Shown: positions 34,427 to 46,796 of the stretch, piece by piece
How the letters are laid out: each line of letters begins with the position of its first letter
How positions within the stretch are numbered: the first letter of the stretch is position 1
From: Pseudisothecium myosuroides
Taxonomy: Eukaryota > Streptophyta > Bryopsida > Hypnales > Lembophyllaceae
Assembly (NCBI GenBank): GCA_951799445.1
Contig: OX637290.1
Coordinates: 2,048,501-2,112,500 of the forward strand
Direction: 5' to 3'
Length of the DNA: 64,000 bases
Made by a program: the position numbers and the translations under genes
The notes under the pieces: model-generated
Seen by the model: the letters and a program-made list of their open reading frames with translations, nothing else
Databases searched by the model: none
Told to the model about the DNA's origin: nothing

Positions 34427-34749
34427 TAAGGTAGAAGGTTCTGAAATTGCACGGGCTCTAAAATCGCCCACCCTACTCATGCTTGTACATGTTGCTTTTT
34501 TGTAGCCTTTAGCAATGTACAAACAATGTACATTCTAGGAGGTGGGTGATTTTAGAGCCCTATACCACTTCAACTTCAAAATTTCATAACTAATTCCAGA
34601 AAGCTCCAAAAAATATAAAACGACTTGAATTAGATGCCAATTTTTCTTGTCTTTCAAAGGAAATATACTAGAAAATATTTTGAGACGTTTCACCTCCCCG
34701 AAAGTCAGTTTTAGCTCTTAAATGGGCGATTCATGAACCCCCTACCTTA
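34427..34749. mobile_element. MITE with AGGTAGAAGGTT ends, copy 2 (323 bp)
   Basis: TAAGGTAGAAGGTTC at the left is mirrored by GAACCCCCTACCTTA at the right. The body aligns with 17512-17828. Terminal TA on both sides suggests a TA duplication. It is non-coding. Confidence 0.8.
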
Positions 34750-36860
34750 GTGCAAGTTTGAATGCACATGGAGGTCACTATGTGCAAAGAAGAGTTTTTT
34801 TGACCTTCTATTTACTTATTAATAAACTTCAATATTACTTCCAATTCTTAAATTTGTTTTATCATGAGAATAATTAATAAATACCTTAACTTCCAACAAA
34901 AATCAACTTGAAACCAATAAAATATGGATGAATGTTTTAAATACAAAAATTATTTTCTTGAATCAATATTTATTTAAAAAAAATTCCAAGTGATCAACAG
35001 TGCCATATTTCTTAAAACATAGATAAAATTAATGTTTTCATTTTAGGATTTTTTAACAATTAATTGATGAATTATTATAAAATAATATAGAAAATTGAAA
35101 TTGTTTTATTGATAATGTATTCTTTCACTTCAAATAGTTGTAAATAATATTTTATAGTTTATAAAAATTTCAATAATCCAACGTGTAAGCTACATTATCT
35201 AATGGACTTTGTTGGTCCTTAAAGATATCTATAGTAGAGGCTAAACTAATCTTGTATATGATTGCAAAAACAATTTTATGTAATATATATTATTTCTAGG
35301 TTCTTACTAATTTTTAATCTTACTTAGATCCGGGCTTAGACCATATATGTATGTATGTATGTATGTATGGACTATATTAACTCATAATAGATACCAAAGA
35401 TTAAAATAACTTATTCCATTCAAAACACAAGTTTGGACAAGGTCATTGCAAACAAAATTCTACTTGTGATGTACATGTGTAGTGTGAAATGTAGATCGCA
35501 AGAAGAATTTTGCTTGTAAAGGGCTTATCCAAACTTATGTCTAGAATGGACTAAGGTACCTTTAAAAGTGTCTGAAGAATGACTTCTAAAAAACTTTAAA
35601 ACCAAAGAATGCACCCATTTCCATCCATTTTCCTATTGATTCACTGAAAAGTTCCCTTAAAGTCTCTCCCAATACCTTGAAACTGTGCCCATGCTTAATT
35701 GTATTTAGTGAGTGCTCATTTTTTTAGATTTCTGTGTCAAAATCTCGGCAGGTTTAGTAGAGTGTGGTTTGAGGTGCTCTAGGAAGTTCTACTTTGAAAA
35801 TTCACAAAAAATAGATCCCTTATCCAAAAATTTCATATGTTTTTTAAAAATTCATGATTTTCAATTGCCAATATTGAAGAAATATTTTTTCTAGCAAAAG
35901 GTGCCTCCAACTATGTTGAATTACTTAAACAGGAATGGACGCTTCCATCTTAAGCATCCTATCAGCAAGGCCTCATCCTTCAAAAATAAAACAAGTCGGG
36001 GTATTTCGTACGTTGGGGTCAAATTCATTAGGCCCGATAAGAAATCATTTCTTTTTCGGTTGAATTTTTATTCATTAACTTGATTTAGAATTTTTGAAAG
36101 TTCATTTTACGGAGTTTGAAATATTTTGTGACCTTTAGCAAGGTTCAAAATATTCCATGACCTATAGTAGTACTCATAGCTTTATTAGTATCGAGTGCTT
36201 TACTAATACTTGCAATTTTACTGGTATTCACAACTTTGACTTTAAGTGTTTTTTTATGATTAACATTATTTTCATTAATATTTTCCACACTATTCAGTTA
36301 AATTATGCTACATTATAATTTCTGAAAATTTCATTAGATTTCATATTTAGTTATATTTTGAATTGTTTTTTAACGAATCTGACCCTAGCATAGAGTACCC
36401 CCTAATTTAGAGAGGGAGGACTGTATTTAACAAGTCAGGGTATACTCATCCAGTATACATAACCGGTTGTTGACTTTTCAATGCTAACATGGCACCGTCC
36501 CATTGGCAGCCCGTCACCATTGCCATTACAAGTTGCAACTCATAACCTTCTTTCCTTTCTACTTGCTTCCTAGACTCTTGGATCATGAAGATCAAAGGTT
36601 GAGATTGAAAAATGAACAACCGGTTATGTCCGATAACCTATTCGCCGCTAGCGCGGCGCATCGGTTATCTAATACATATCCGTATACACATACAGTATAT
36701 ACATCCCATATTCCCTCAATTCACGCAACTTTTGAAGAAGGAGCGAATGGATGAATCTCATATGGATGAAAGTAGCTGCGTCGGTTGAAAGCGACGGACG
36801 CCTCCAAGGAAGAACCCCCGCCTCCTTGTGGCGCTCTCAAACCTTTTGCAGCCTCCCTCG
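34750..36860. other. AT-rich intergenic DNA before SKP1
   Basis: No gene is seen. An ATGT microsatellite lies at about 35346-35371. A short inverted repeat (ATAACCGGTTGTT near 36459 and AACAACCGGTTAT near 36613) lies about 1 kb upstream of the SKP1 ATG. Confidence 0.45.
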
Positions 36861-36869
36861 CAGTTTCTC

Positions 36870-37634
36870 GCCGCTCACTCGCTCTCTCTCTCTCTCTCTC
36901 CTCTCTCGCACTACTGTTTCTCTCTGTCTTGCGCTTCTCTTGTCAGATCTCCCATCGCGGCCGCCGCTTCTACAGTATCTGGCTCTTTCGATTTCTGAGA
37001 TTTCATCGCCCGAAGCCATCCTTAGGCGGCGACCAACACAGGTGTGTGGCTCGCTCGAGGGTCTGCTGTTGTCTGTGCAGCCGCCAGACGGCCGTCGTCT
37101 TGTCTTTTTTTGGTCTGGATTCTCCGTCTTTTTTCAAGAGCTTTCCTTAAACATCTTCGAATGAGAAAAACGGAATAGAACCTTGTAGTAAGGGTTTGAA
37201 GATGTGCGTTAAGATGTTAGGGTTTCACGTCGAATTTGGAGTGAATTGGAGGTCTACTTGCGTATCTTAGTTAGGACACTTTCGTTTCATCCTGATTACG
37301 CGTGGTGGCTCGAACGCCAGTCCGTGTGTAGAGAGCATTCTGGTGGCATGCGTATGTGTGGTTATGGTGACGCTTTCTGTTAGCGAGTTTGCTCCCGCCG
37401 TTTCTTTTCTTTTTTTTCAATTTATCCTCATGTCGCTTTATTGCGGATGATGGAGTTTTGAAGTGATTCGTGACATTTTCATGCGTAGGCTTGTCTTTTG
37501 TCTGTTGTGTCTATATTCCTGCGTTAATCGTTTTTTTGTTATTTCTAGCATGTGGAACGCATGAATAACTATTTACAAGTGGTGCTGTTTTTTTTAAAGT
37601 TGTATGAATAACAAGGTGTGATAAAATTTATGCA
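36870..37634 (+). promoter_or_regulatory. SKP1 5' leader with CT-rich tract and leader intron
   Basis: A TC-rich tract at about 36878-36910 is typical of plant promoters and 5' leaders. A GT donor follows CCAACACAG near 37041, and an AG acceptor (TTATGCAG) lies at 37626-37633, just before the SKP1 start. This suggests an intron in the 5' untranslated region. The transcription start is not located. Confidence 0.5.
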
Positions 37635-37658
37635 GAAGGACCCGGAGGATTTCGAAAC

Positions 37659-38475
37659 ATGGCGGAGAAGCGCGTGAAGCTGAAAAGCTCCGATGACGAG
37701 ATGTTCGAGGTTGATGAGGCGGTGGCGTTCGAGTCACAGGCTGTGAAGAACATGATTGAGGATACGGGCATTGATGCGCCAATTCCTTTGCCCAACGTGT
37801 CGAGCAAAATTTTGGCGAAGGTTATCGAGTACTGCAAGTATCACGTAGAAAATCAGAAGACCAGCGAGGACAAGCCAGCTACCCCTGAGGATGAAATCAA
37901 GGCGTGGGATGCAGATTTCGTGAAGGTTGATCAGGCTACATTGTTTGACTTAATATTGGTATGGAATCTCCGCCGTATCATGTGGTGTACTCTTTTATGT
38001 TGATCCTGGAAGAATTTTTTATTATGGCTCTTTTGTGATCGGCAGTTGATCTTTCTGGCTAGTAACATGTGCGTATAGTCATATGGTCTTGTTCGGCGTA
38101 TTCTCTTAGCAGTTTGTTGCGAATGCAATAAAGACAAGGTCTGAAAGGGTTGCTTTTCACTGCCACTGATAATACTCTCAAACCTCTTTAATCTTACCAC
38201 CTGTGGGCCAAACTTTTTCTTTATGTTTAAGTTTGAATTTTATTTGAGCTCACTTGGGATGTACTTCAAACACTAACACGGGAATCGTATGTCATGATCA
38301 GGCTGCCAACTACCTGAACATCAAGAACTTGCTGGATTTGACCTGTCAGACTGTGGCAGACATGATTAAGGGCAAGACGCCAGAGGAGATCCGGAAGACC
38401 TTCAACATCAAGAACGACTTCACTCCCGAGGAGGAGGAAGAAGTCCGAAGAGAGAACCAGTGGGCTTTCGAGTGA
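37659..38475 (+). CDS. SKP1: SKP1, SCF ubiquitin ligase adaptor
   Basis: Two exons, 37659-37958 and 38302-38475, give 474 nt and 157 residues, the normal SKP1 size. The protein bridges cullin-1 and F-box proteins in SCF ubiquitin ligases. The N-terminal BTB/POZ-like half has [20 protein letters not shown] and KVIEYCKYH. The C-terminal F-box-binding half has [20 protein letters not shown] and ends in the invariant RRENQWAFE. The intron after DLIL is at the usual plant position as I recall it. Nothing is missing. A leader intron and CT-rich tract precede it, fitting a housekeeping gene. Which family member this is cannot be told. Confidence 0.97.
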
Positions 38476-40719
38476 GCCTTCCAGCAACTCGGATGGTGCC
38501 AACTTTAGTTGGCAACTTTTGGGCTCTGCGATTATGTGAAGTATGAAGCCAGTACTATTACTCATACATATTTTGAGGACTGCACACAATAACGTGTTTG
38601 ACCTAACATTAGTGTTGTAGGAAGGATCCAAGGTGGCGGCACTCCGAAGTTTTCAGCTATGCCAAGTTTGTACCCAAGCTTCTACGTAGAGCGCTGCACA
38701 TGAATTTGTTTTAGCTGAGATCAGTGTTGTCGTAAGACCTTAAAATGATTGTCCACTAGTGCCAATCGCATCTCGAGTGTACGCACAGGTCCTTACCTGG
38801 TAATTGCTTATGGTGATGGCATTATAGGTTCAGGGGAAGTATGTAAAGCCTTTTACAAGTTGGCGCTTGTTGTGAAAAACTTACGCAAATTCAACCTAGA
38901 GTTGCCTCCAAAGTTTGCCTTGGGTGAAACGTACAGGTTACCTCGATTTTGTTTGTACCTTCAGTTGGGATCTTATGAAGGTAGTTGTGCGTAATTTCAA
39001 CAGGTTCCGAATTCCACTGTCGCTCTTAATTAATACTGGCATGGCTCCGAGCAATTCAGCTATGAATAGATTTTGACTGTTTCTTGTGCTCATGACTCAA
39101 AACCTATTATCAGTCAGACATACTCTTTAATTAATTCCAGCAGTCACAGCCGAAAAAGATAAGATCACAATTGATGAGTGCATGGTTCCTACCTGACTCT
39201 TTACCCCTAGAATGACGGGCCCATGAACCTCTCATAACAGTGTCCATTACTGTTTGCTGCCACAGTGCAACTAGCTATGAATGAAAATTTTTATTTTTAT
39301 TTTTAAGAGATGAAGTCCGTCATATGTCTGCTGCAAGTCATAAAATTTTCAAATTTTTTTGGGGTAAATTTTCTAGGGGTAACCTTGTATTGGCAATAGG
39401 GACACCAAATGTCTTTTTGACAAATGGAAAGCTTTGCAAGGGATAGAGAACAATTATTTTTCTTCCAAATTTTTTAAAGGTGTAGGCACCGAACTCAATG
39501 AGTGATGATAGTAATATTTTTAGAGAGATGTTGATTCCCAAAATATGGATCATTGTGTAATGTATTTTGGCAATTTGTTTTTTTCTTTAAATCTAAATTT
39601 AAGCCATAAAAATCAATGTTTAATTGGAATTTGAACTTTGGGTCTATAACTTTGAGTGGTTGACTCCTCTGAATAGTATATGGCTCAGTGTATCAAATGT
39701 AGTTGCATCATTAAATCCTATAACCCTTATAATCCATGTGGCACAACAAAATAGGTTGAAACCATTTAACTTTTTACAAATGAGCTATATACAAAATTTG
39801 TATATAGAACAAAATACCAGATTTTGTACAAAAACCAAAATTCATACAAAGTACAAAGACAAAATTCAAAGAGAAAGATTCAATGCATTGATGGGGACTT
39901 CTTCACCGGAATGGTTGTAAAAAAGAATGGTTGCAATGGTTGTAATAGTCTCTTCCAATTTAGTGTTCTACATCCAACCTTCATTTCTTCCGCTTGCAAG
40001 TAGCAATTTAGTAGCAATTTTGATACATTGCAACATCACCCTTGCATTACCCAATAAAACACAAACATTGAAATCCAATATTAAAATCCTAATAAATCCC
40101 GAAGGAAAGTGCTCGGAAGGGAGTTAAATTTTTCGCTCATGCTTGTCATGCAAGCAACAACAAGACAGACACCAAAGGCATTCCCACCAAGTCTGTCTCA
40201 ACTCCGCAAATCCCTTGGCGCTGAATCCCAACTCCTTCCCAATTTCATATTGCACATGCTAAGAGAAGAAGAGGTAGTGTCAATATTGATCCATAGGCAG
40301 ATTGAGTGAGTATGTAAGGAATTTTGTTTAAATGGCAATATTCTGTATGCCATTTTTAGACCGCACAGTCTAAACTGCAAAAGTGTCATCTATGACTAGT
40401 ATAGATATCAAATCGTGTAGTCTAAACCACAAAAGTGCCAACTAGGATTTGTATAGATTTCAGACTGCATGGTCTAAACCAGACAGTGCCAAAGTTTGCG
40501 GAATGGCGCCATTCTAATGCAATTCTTCGTTTATGCAGTAGTTCTTCTAGGCTGGATATTGAAGTGGATTGACTTCTCTAGATTTATTCAATTCACAATA
40601 TGATGTGTCTTGTCACCTATTGACACATGAACACAATTGCAATTTTTATGAGCTCTCTAGATTTGGGAAGCTTGTTCCAAATGGGATCCGTGCTTTTAGT
40701 TTACCAGTCATTGTACCCT
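38476..40719. other. 3' region of SKP1 and AT-rich spacer
   Basis: No second gene is seen. The first 200-300 bases are probably the SKP1 3' untranslated region. The rest is AT-rich with unconvincing open frames. About 40390-40500 repeats a GT(C/G)TAAAC(C/T) phrase (TAGTCTAAACCACAAAAGTG) two to three times. Confidence 0.45.
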
Positions 40720-41039
40720 CACTACAAGAAAAAGGGGCCCTAATTAACAGAAAATTGATGCATTTACGTTGACTACAAAAAAAAAAATTGGGCTCTATTG
40801 ATTTGGCAGTCCTCTAAACATCAATCAATATGATTTGGTTGATTTGAAGAAAAAAAAAAATTTGCTCAGTTGATTCGGCAATCCTCTCAATATCATTTTC
40901 ATTTTCCTACATATTGTAGTAGTAGGGCAGGGTTGGCCAAAAATAATTATTTAAAAGTATGCCAAAAAGTCCAATGACCATCTAAAATCAAGATATTCTA
41001 GATGGCAAGGTGATTGACTTATGATGACTCCCAAAAATA

Positions 41040-41745
41040 ATTAGCTACTATATAAATTGTTTTAATAAAATGAGAAATTGGAATTATTTAGAGAAATTTT
41101 GACATGTTGTATAAAAGGGATTCTACCTTTATGTACAATTTCACCCAAAATGGATTGTATTTAGACTTATTATTATTTGAATGAAATTTTTATGGAAAAA
41201 TAATTTTTTTGTGAAAAGTCAAAATGTCTCATTTTTTTATATAGGAAGAATGTGCATCTTGACTAGAATTACATACTACAAGATCCACGAATATTAGATT
41301 TTTATTGATTGATATCTTATTGATTAAAATTTGACTTTTTAATTTTTCACTCCATAAATTGCAAATATGTTTTTGATGTATATAGTTATTTGATGTTATT
41401 GTGAATTTTTATTTTATTTTTTTGCAATCTATAGAATGGAAAATAAAAATGTCAAAATTTTGAGGTCAAATTTTAATCAATAAGATTTCAATCAATAAAA
41501 ATTTAAAATTCATGGAACTTATAATATGTAATTCTAGTCAAGATGTATATTCTTCCTATAAAAAGAAATGAGACATTTTGACTTTTCACAAAAAAATAAT
41601 TTTTACATAAAAATTTCATTCAAATAATAATAGGTCTAAGTATAGTCCATTCTAAGTGCAATTGTAGAATCCCTTTTGTACAACAATATGCCCAATTTTC
41701 ACTTTACAATTCTAGTTTCTCAATTTATGAGAGCAATTCATATGG
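41040..41745. repeat. Long palindrome inside the CACTA element
   Basis: The two arms (about 41040-41370 and 41425-41745) pair with mismatches. For example ATCTTGACTAGAATTACATA on the left pairs with TATGTAATTCTAGTCAAGAT on the right. GTAGTAGTAGGGCAGGGTTGG before it (from about 40917, shortened to GTAGTAGTAGGGCAGGG) has a weak mirror near 41750. It is a fold-back, non-coding insert. Confidence 0.7.
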
Positions 41746-41879
41746 TGGCCCCAACTACTACTAGGAGTCACCGTTTTTCATTGACATTTAGAGAAAATGA
41801 TAGTAGAGAGGTTGTTTTTTACTATGAAATCCATTGATCATCATGAATTATGAAAGAATATGGGATAATTTGAAGATGA

Positions 41880-42310
41880 GAGCTTGACCGCTCATTGCCA
41901 AAATGTAGGAATTGTGTGCAAAGTAGAATTTTAGACCTCCTTTTGGCATAGTAGAATAACTTTTTTCAAAGCACTTTGAACTAAAAAAAGTTGTGAAATG
42001 AAGCCAAATTTCATCTCCAAAAATCCGTTTGATGTTTCAAGCCTCCAATCAAAAGTTATGGACAAATTTCAAAGTGAGTGTTTGAAATTGTCAAAAAAAA
42101 TATCCCTTCCAACCCCCCTCTCAAATTTGTTCATAACTTTTGATTGAAGGCTTGAAATCTCAAACGGATTTTTAAAGATGAAATTTAGATTCATTTTCTA
42201 CTATAACTTAGTTCAAAGTTTTTAAAATAAAGTAATTCTACAATGCCTAAATGAGGTCTAAAATTCTACTTAAACTAGAATTCCTACTTTTGACTTAAGT
42301 ATGAGCGGTT
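41880..42310. repeat. Second palindrome inside the CACTA element
   Basis: The arms meet near 42093. TCCGTTTGATGTTTCAAGCC on the left pairs with GGCTTGAAATCTCAAACGGA on the right. The same palindrome occurs at about 53350-53750. Confidence 0.75.
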
Positions 42311-42753
42311 GAGCTCCTACTACTCCTCACTCTTTACAAATCCCATATGGGTTGTCCTACCTCCTACCACCCCACTTGTATAAAGGCCTTGTCTTCCCCT
42401 CTCCTCAAACACCAAGGTAAGCTACATTCAAAGTTAAATTGGAATATATGTTGAATTATTTGGAATGTAGTAATGGATTTTGGCATTCAAAGCTCAATTG
42501 TAGTATATATTTAATTATTTTGAATATAATGCTGGATTTTTCAAAGTTAAATTTTAAATTTAAGAGTTTATTTTGGAAACGTGGCAAATTATTGAATAAT
42601 AATAATAATATTTTTAATGTGACTGAATCAAGATATAAAATCAACATTGAAGTGTTGATTTTTATCTGAATCAAAATGTCCTAGTCAACTATTTTAACCA
42701 ACATATTTGAGTTGATTATTATGTTGGATCGGACATTGTTTTTTCTTGTAGTG

Positions 42754-45700
42754 CCTACTTATTATGAGATTCAACCGGTACTTCCACTTCACCAAATCAT
42801 TTTCTCCTACTTTGTACATTTATCTAGTTGCAGTGGATCTCCAATTTGAGGAAATGCTTTGCAGGCTGGAGATCCCAATACCATTGTCAAGTGCTTTTCA
42901 TTCCTTTGATTTATTCATTTGCAAAAACCTTTTTGAACACGTTGAAAAACACTACATTAAAGAAATAGGTGGATGTTGTTTTAACCTTCCAATTGGTCTT
43001 GAAACAACCCAATGTTGTGATATCTATTGTTTTGACAAGGGTTTGCATTTCTTTAAGCCATCTCCATTGAATTGGAAGCAACCAAGTGGATTATGAAGGT
43101 ATGGTGTAACTTTGCCAAACATTAATAATCTAATCATTACGGGCTTTGAAGATTTAATAAACAATACATACACATCACTAAGCTAATCATTAAATTCTCT
43201 GAAGACCTCATAAGCAATACATGCACATCACTAAGCTAATCATTACATTTTTGAAGACCTCATAAGCAATACATACACATCACAAGAGTATGCACATGTT
43301 GATTTACCACAAAAGCGTGAAAAAGCTTGCATTGAGCATAGTCCATTGGTGGTTTCTTCTCATAGTATCTAGGCAGGCATAGTTTTGTGAGTTTTGCAAT
43401 GCATTTCTTAGAGAAGAAAAGGTGACATATTTTTGGATATTCAATAAAATTCCGTAGAGACATAGCTATCTTTATTGCAAAAGGGCATTTCCTAGCCCAT
43501 CTTTGTAGGTTTCCGTGAGGTGTTTGCTTGACAATCTTTATACCATAAAAATCTGGTTGTATTATTATATACTAAATGGGTTTGGCATAATGTATAGAAT
43601 ATAGGTTGAATTGTGAAGAGGTCACGATGTGGAGCTTGTTGCAAGGCACTTTGAGAATGGAGTGTAATGTTGGTAAGCATTGAAAAACACCCTTCCCATT
43701 CCTTCCAAAATGACAACAAAGAAATAGTTTGGTCTGTTTCAATGTACCCATTAATAAAAAATTTGAGTACCAAGTGACAACACATATTGAGTTTATTAAT
43801 TAATGGGTGGGAACCTTCTCAAAATTCTTAGACACTTTTTTGCAAAGAATGTGGATCTATAATCATGGAATGCTAATTTTCTAATTTTCTAATGACAATG
43901 CAAAATGTTTTGCACCACAATGTCCTAAACTATTGTACACATAAGGAGAAATTTTACACATAGTATTTTTTTCAGCATATATTGTATTTGATATGAATTT
44001 TATCACTTATTATTCAAATATTCATAGTAGTTTCAAAGTTTTACAAAAAATTCTGGAATTTTTAAGCCTTATAGATATTAGATATGTGATTTAATTTTTG
44101 AAAAATAAAAAATAAAATTACATTTGTTTTCCAAGATAGAGGACTTTGATGTTTGACCACATAGTCATAGACTTAAATGTTTCAAGGTTAACACTAGAAG
44201 GACGGTGGCCTACAACCAAGGTAGTCATTCAAAAACGATATGATTTTGGACCAACATGTGTACTCTTCCTTTCTACAATGATCTAGAAAGTCATCCATGA
44301 GTTACTTTTTGGTTGCAACATCCTTGCATGGTTAAGGTAGGAACACCTAATTGCAACATGTTTAATTTTTTGACACCTAAAAAATGGCCTTATATGAATG
44401 CTTTCATGACTCAAAACCAACACAATTTTTGAGAAGCAACCAATGAGAGGTGAAGATTTTTATTAAGCAACCAATGAAACCAGAGACATTTTTTTGCTTC
44501 TAGGGTGTCCATTCAAGTTGAGTCTACTATTAAATATAGACTATCCTATGTTTTCAACTTTGAAAATTTATAAGATATTACTAGAGCCTCACAAAAATTT
44601 GAAACCATTGGAGTTGCATTTCTTTTTAGTATGCTAATTACTTCATCAATTTTTTTGGTCATTTGACCTTTGGAGCAGTCTGTGGGAGTAGAAAATATGT
44701 TACTTTTAGATATTGTTACCTTAGATCCTAGACAATTTTTTTAGAGAATGTGATTTTTAGTTACTCCTTATGAAATATTGCTCTTATTAAAATACAGAGT
44801 TCAAGTGCAAAAAATGGAAGGGCACTTGGAGGTTTTATGGTATGTTAAATTTGGTGCACATCCGATGGTGCATTTGCAATAGATTTTATTTATTGCATCA
44901 CATATAGTTGGATTTTTGGGCATTATTCAACAACCTTGACACACTCACAACCAAATATAGATCAAAGCAAAAAACATTCTTACAAAGTAACCTTGAATGA
45001 CAACAATACATTGTGACCAAATACAAATTATTCTTAAATTTATTAAACATTAAAGGTAGAAAGTGCAATAGATATAAGTTTCAGAATGTACGCATATACA
45101 CACTTCTAACACTACAATCACCTTCAATAAGTTTACACATTTTTTACTTCAAAGCTAAAAATTCATGCAAACCAAAGGTTTAAAATTGTTTCTACTACTT
45201 CAAAAATCCATCAAATCAAAAAGCATAAAATATATTGGAAAGATCAAGTAGTCTATTTTCAAGATATAAAATATTTGCACGGTGAAAATTTTGAAAGAAT
45301 ACAAGAATTTGGCTATATATTGCTACATGTCTACCATCTAATATCTTCCTCTTTCCGCACAAATTACATTATTCATTCTAAAGGCATTGGAGAAATGAGA
45401 ACTTCAAGCATATTTATAGACATCTCTTCTAATTTTTTTTGCATTAATTTAATAAGTTCTTCTCTATTCTTAGACATTGATAATCCTAGATATGGTCTTT
45501 CAGGTTTTTCCACAAGTTTTTTAAGACGTTAAGACCAAGGAAGTTTAATGTCTATGTTAAGTCTCCATTCCAAATGAGCACTTTGTATATTCTTGCCAAG
45601 ATTAGAATCTTTTAATTGAAGGTAGTTAGTTTCAAAGAAAGAGTCCAATGTTCTAATTTAAGTGAAGTTGGCAACTACAAGCCATTAGATGAGATTTTGG

Positions 45701-46228
45701 GATTGTAAAGGGCCGCAAGTTCCCTTAAGTTCCTGAACTGTGAGATAATAATATTGAATTATTTTTAAATATTTATTGAATTAAAAAAATATTTTTTAAA
45801 ATATTTTTTAATATATTTATTTTATATTTTGGCCAGCAGTGGCTGGTTCGCAGGCTTCAAACGGCCTTTTTAACTTCCCAAAATATCATCTAATGAGGGA
45901 TATACACAAAATGAGAAAAAAGATGTAAACTTATTGAAAGTGACTATACATCATGTACCTATTACAAGGTCAGAAGATCAATCATTATAATTAAGCATGA
46001 ACTTTATGATCTCAAAATGAAACATGCGAATTGCATTTGCATACACCATACACCATACTATTTTTATATTATAAATATTATTTCACTAATCTTGAAATTT
46101 GTTTGATTAAAATTATGAAATTTTATCCACACATTCCTATGGTAGTCTAGTACACTTTTGTATGGTTGAATTTTCAAAAAAATGTTTTTTTGATCACTAT
46201 TCTAAAAAATGGTAGTTTTTGACAATTT
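42754..46228. other. AT-rich intergenic DNA
   Basis: No supported gene is seen. An open frame at 42764-43096 has no recognisable motif. The only clear structure is the 53-bp tandem repeat at 43130-43286. Confidence 0.45.
43130..43286. repeat. 53-bp tandem repeat, three units
   Basis: Units start at 43130, 43183 and 43236, each with CTAATCATTA at the start. They contain AGCAATACATRCACATCACT (AACAATACAT in the first). No function is suggested. Confidence 0.8.
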
Positions 46229-46796
46229 TGCTCGGGGGGGGCACCTAGTATTTTACTACAAACCACGTGCGAACAAGTGGTTTCTAATGAACTATAATTT
46301 CAACTTAAAATTTTGAGGGTTGCTTAATAATGACTATAGGTTTCTATTGCCAAAATTTCAAACTAAAATAATAGTTGAAATGATTTGTACAAGAGGTTGA
46401 AAATGGCCTAAAACGGCATGTTTTTCAACTCAAATATTTATAGAGATCACATTTAGATGACCATTGCATCAATACTCAACTCAAAATGAACTTTCAATAG
46501 AAAGCTATTTTTAGGAATTTTTTGTTCATTTTTTAGACAATTTTTTAGGATATAATATAGGGGTGTGAAAGTTATTTTTCAGTTGTACAGTGTATCTAAT
46601 TACTTCAAAAATTTGTAACTAATTATCAATAACAAATAAAAATATCAATAATTCAAAACATAAACTTTTGAAGTAGGAAAATCTAGTCATATTTTTTTTA
46701 TTTCATTTTATTTAAATTTTAGGATATAATATAGGGGGTCCAAAGTTTTGTTCACACGTGTTTTCTAATGGACACTCTAAGTGACCCCCCCGAGCA
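46229..46796. mobile_element. 568-bp TIR element with G-rich tips
   Basis: TGCTCGGGGGGGGCACCTAG at the left is mirrored by AGTGACCCCCCCGAGCA at the right. Inner blocks ACCACGTGCGAACAA and TTGTTCACACGTG also pair. Two direct copies of TTTAGGATATAATATAGGG lie at about 46547 and 46719. No coding capacity is visible and the superfamily is unknown. Confidence 0.65.

Larger units (their letters stand above)
40720..42753. mobile_element. Non-autonomous CACTA element (2.03 kb)
   Basis: The left end CACTACAAGAAAAA and right end TTTTTTCTTGTAGTG are classic CACTA inverted repeats. A 3-bp duplication, CCT, flanks them at 40717-40719 and 42754-42756. There is no transposase frame. The interior is filled by two palindromes (about 41040-41745 and 41880-42310). 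It also carries text related to the element at 53070-54059. Confidence 0.9.

Noticed and set aside
36837..37164. Ser/Arg/Leu-rich frames upstream of SKP1
   Set aside because: They result from the CT-rich leader tract; SKP1 starts at 37659 after a leader intron.
42764..43096. 110-codon plus-strand frame
   Set aside because: No recognisable motif, AT-rich surroundings, no splice partners; it abuts the CACTA element by chance.
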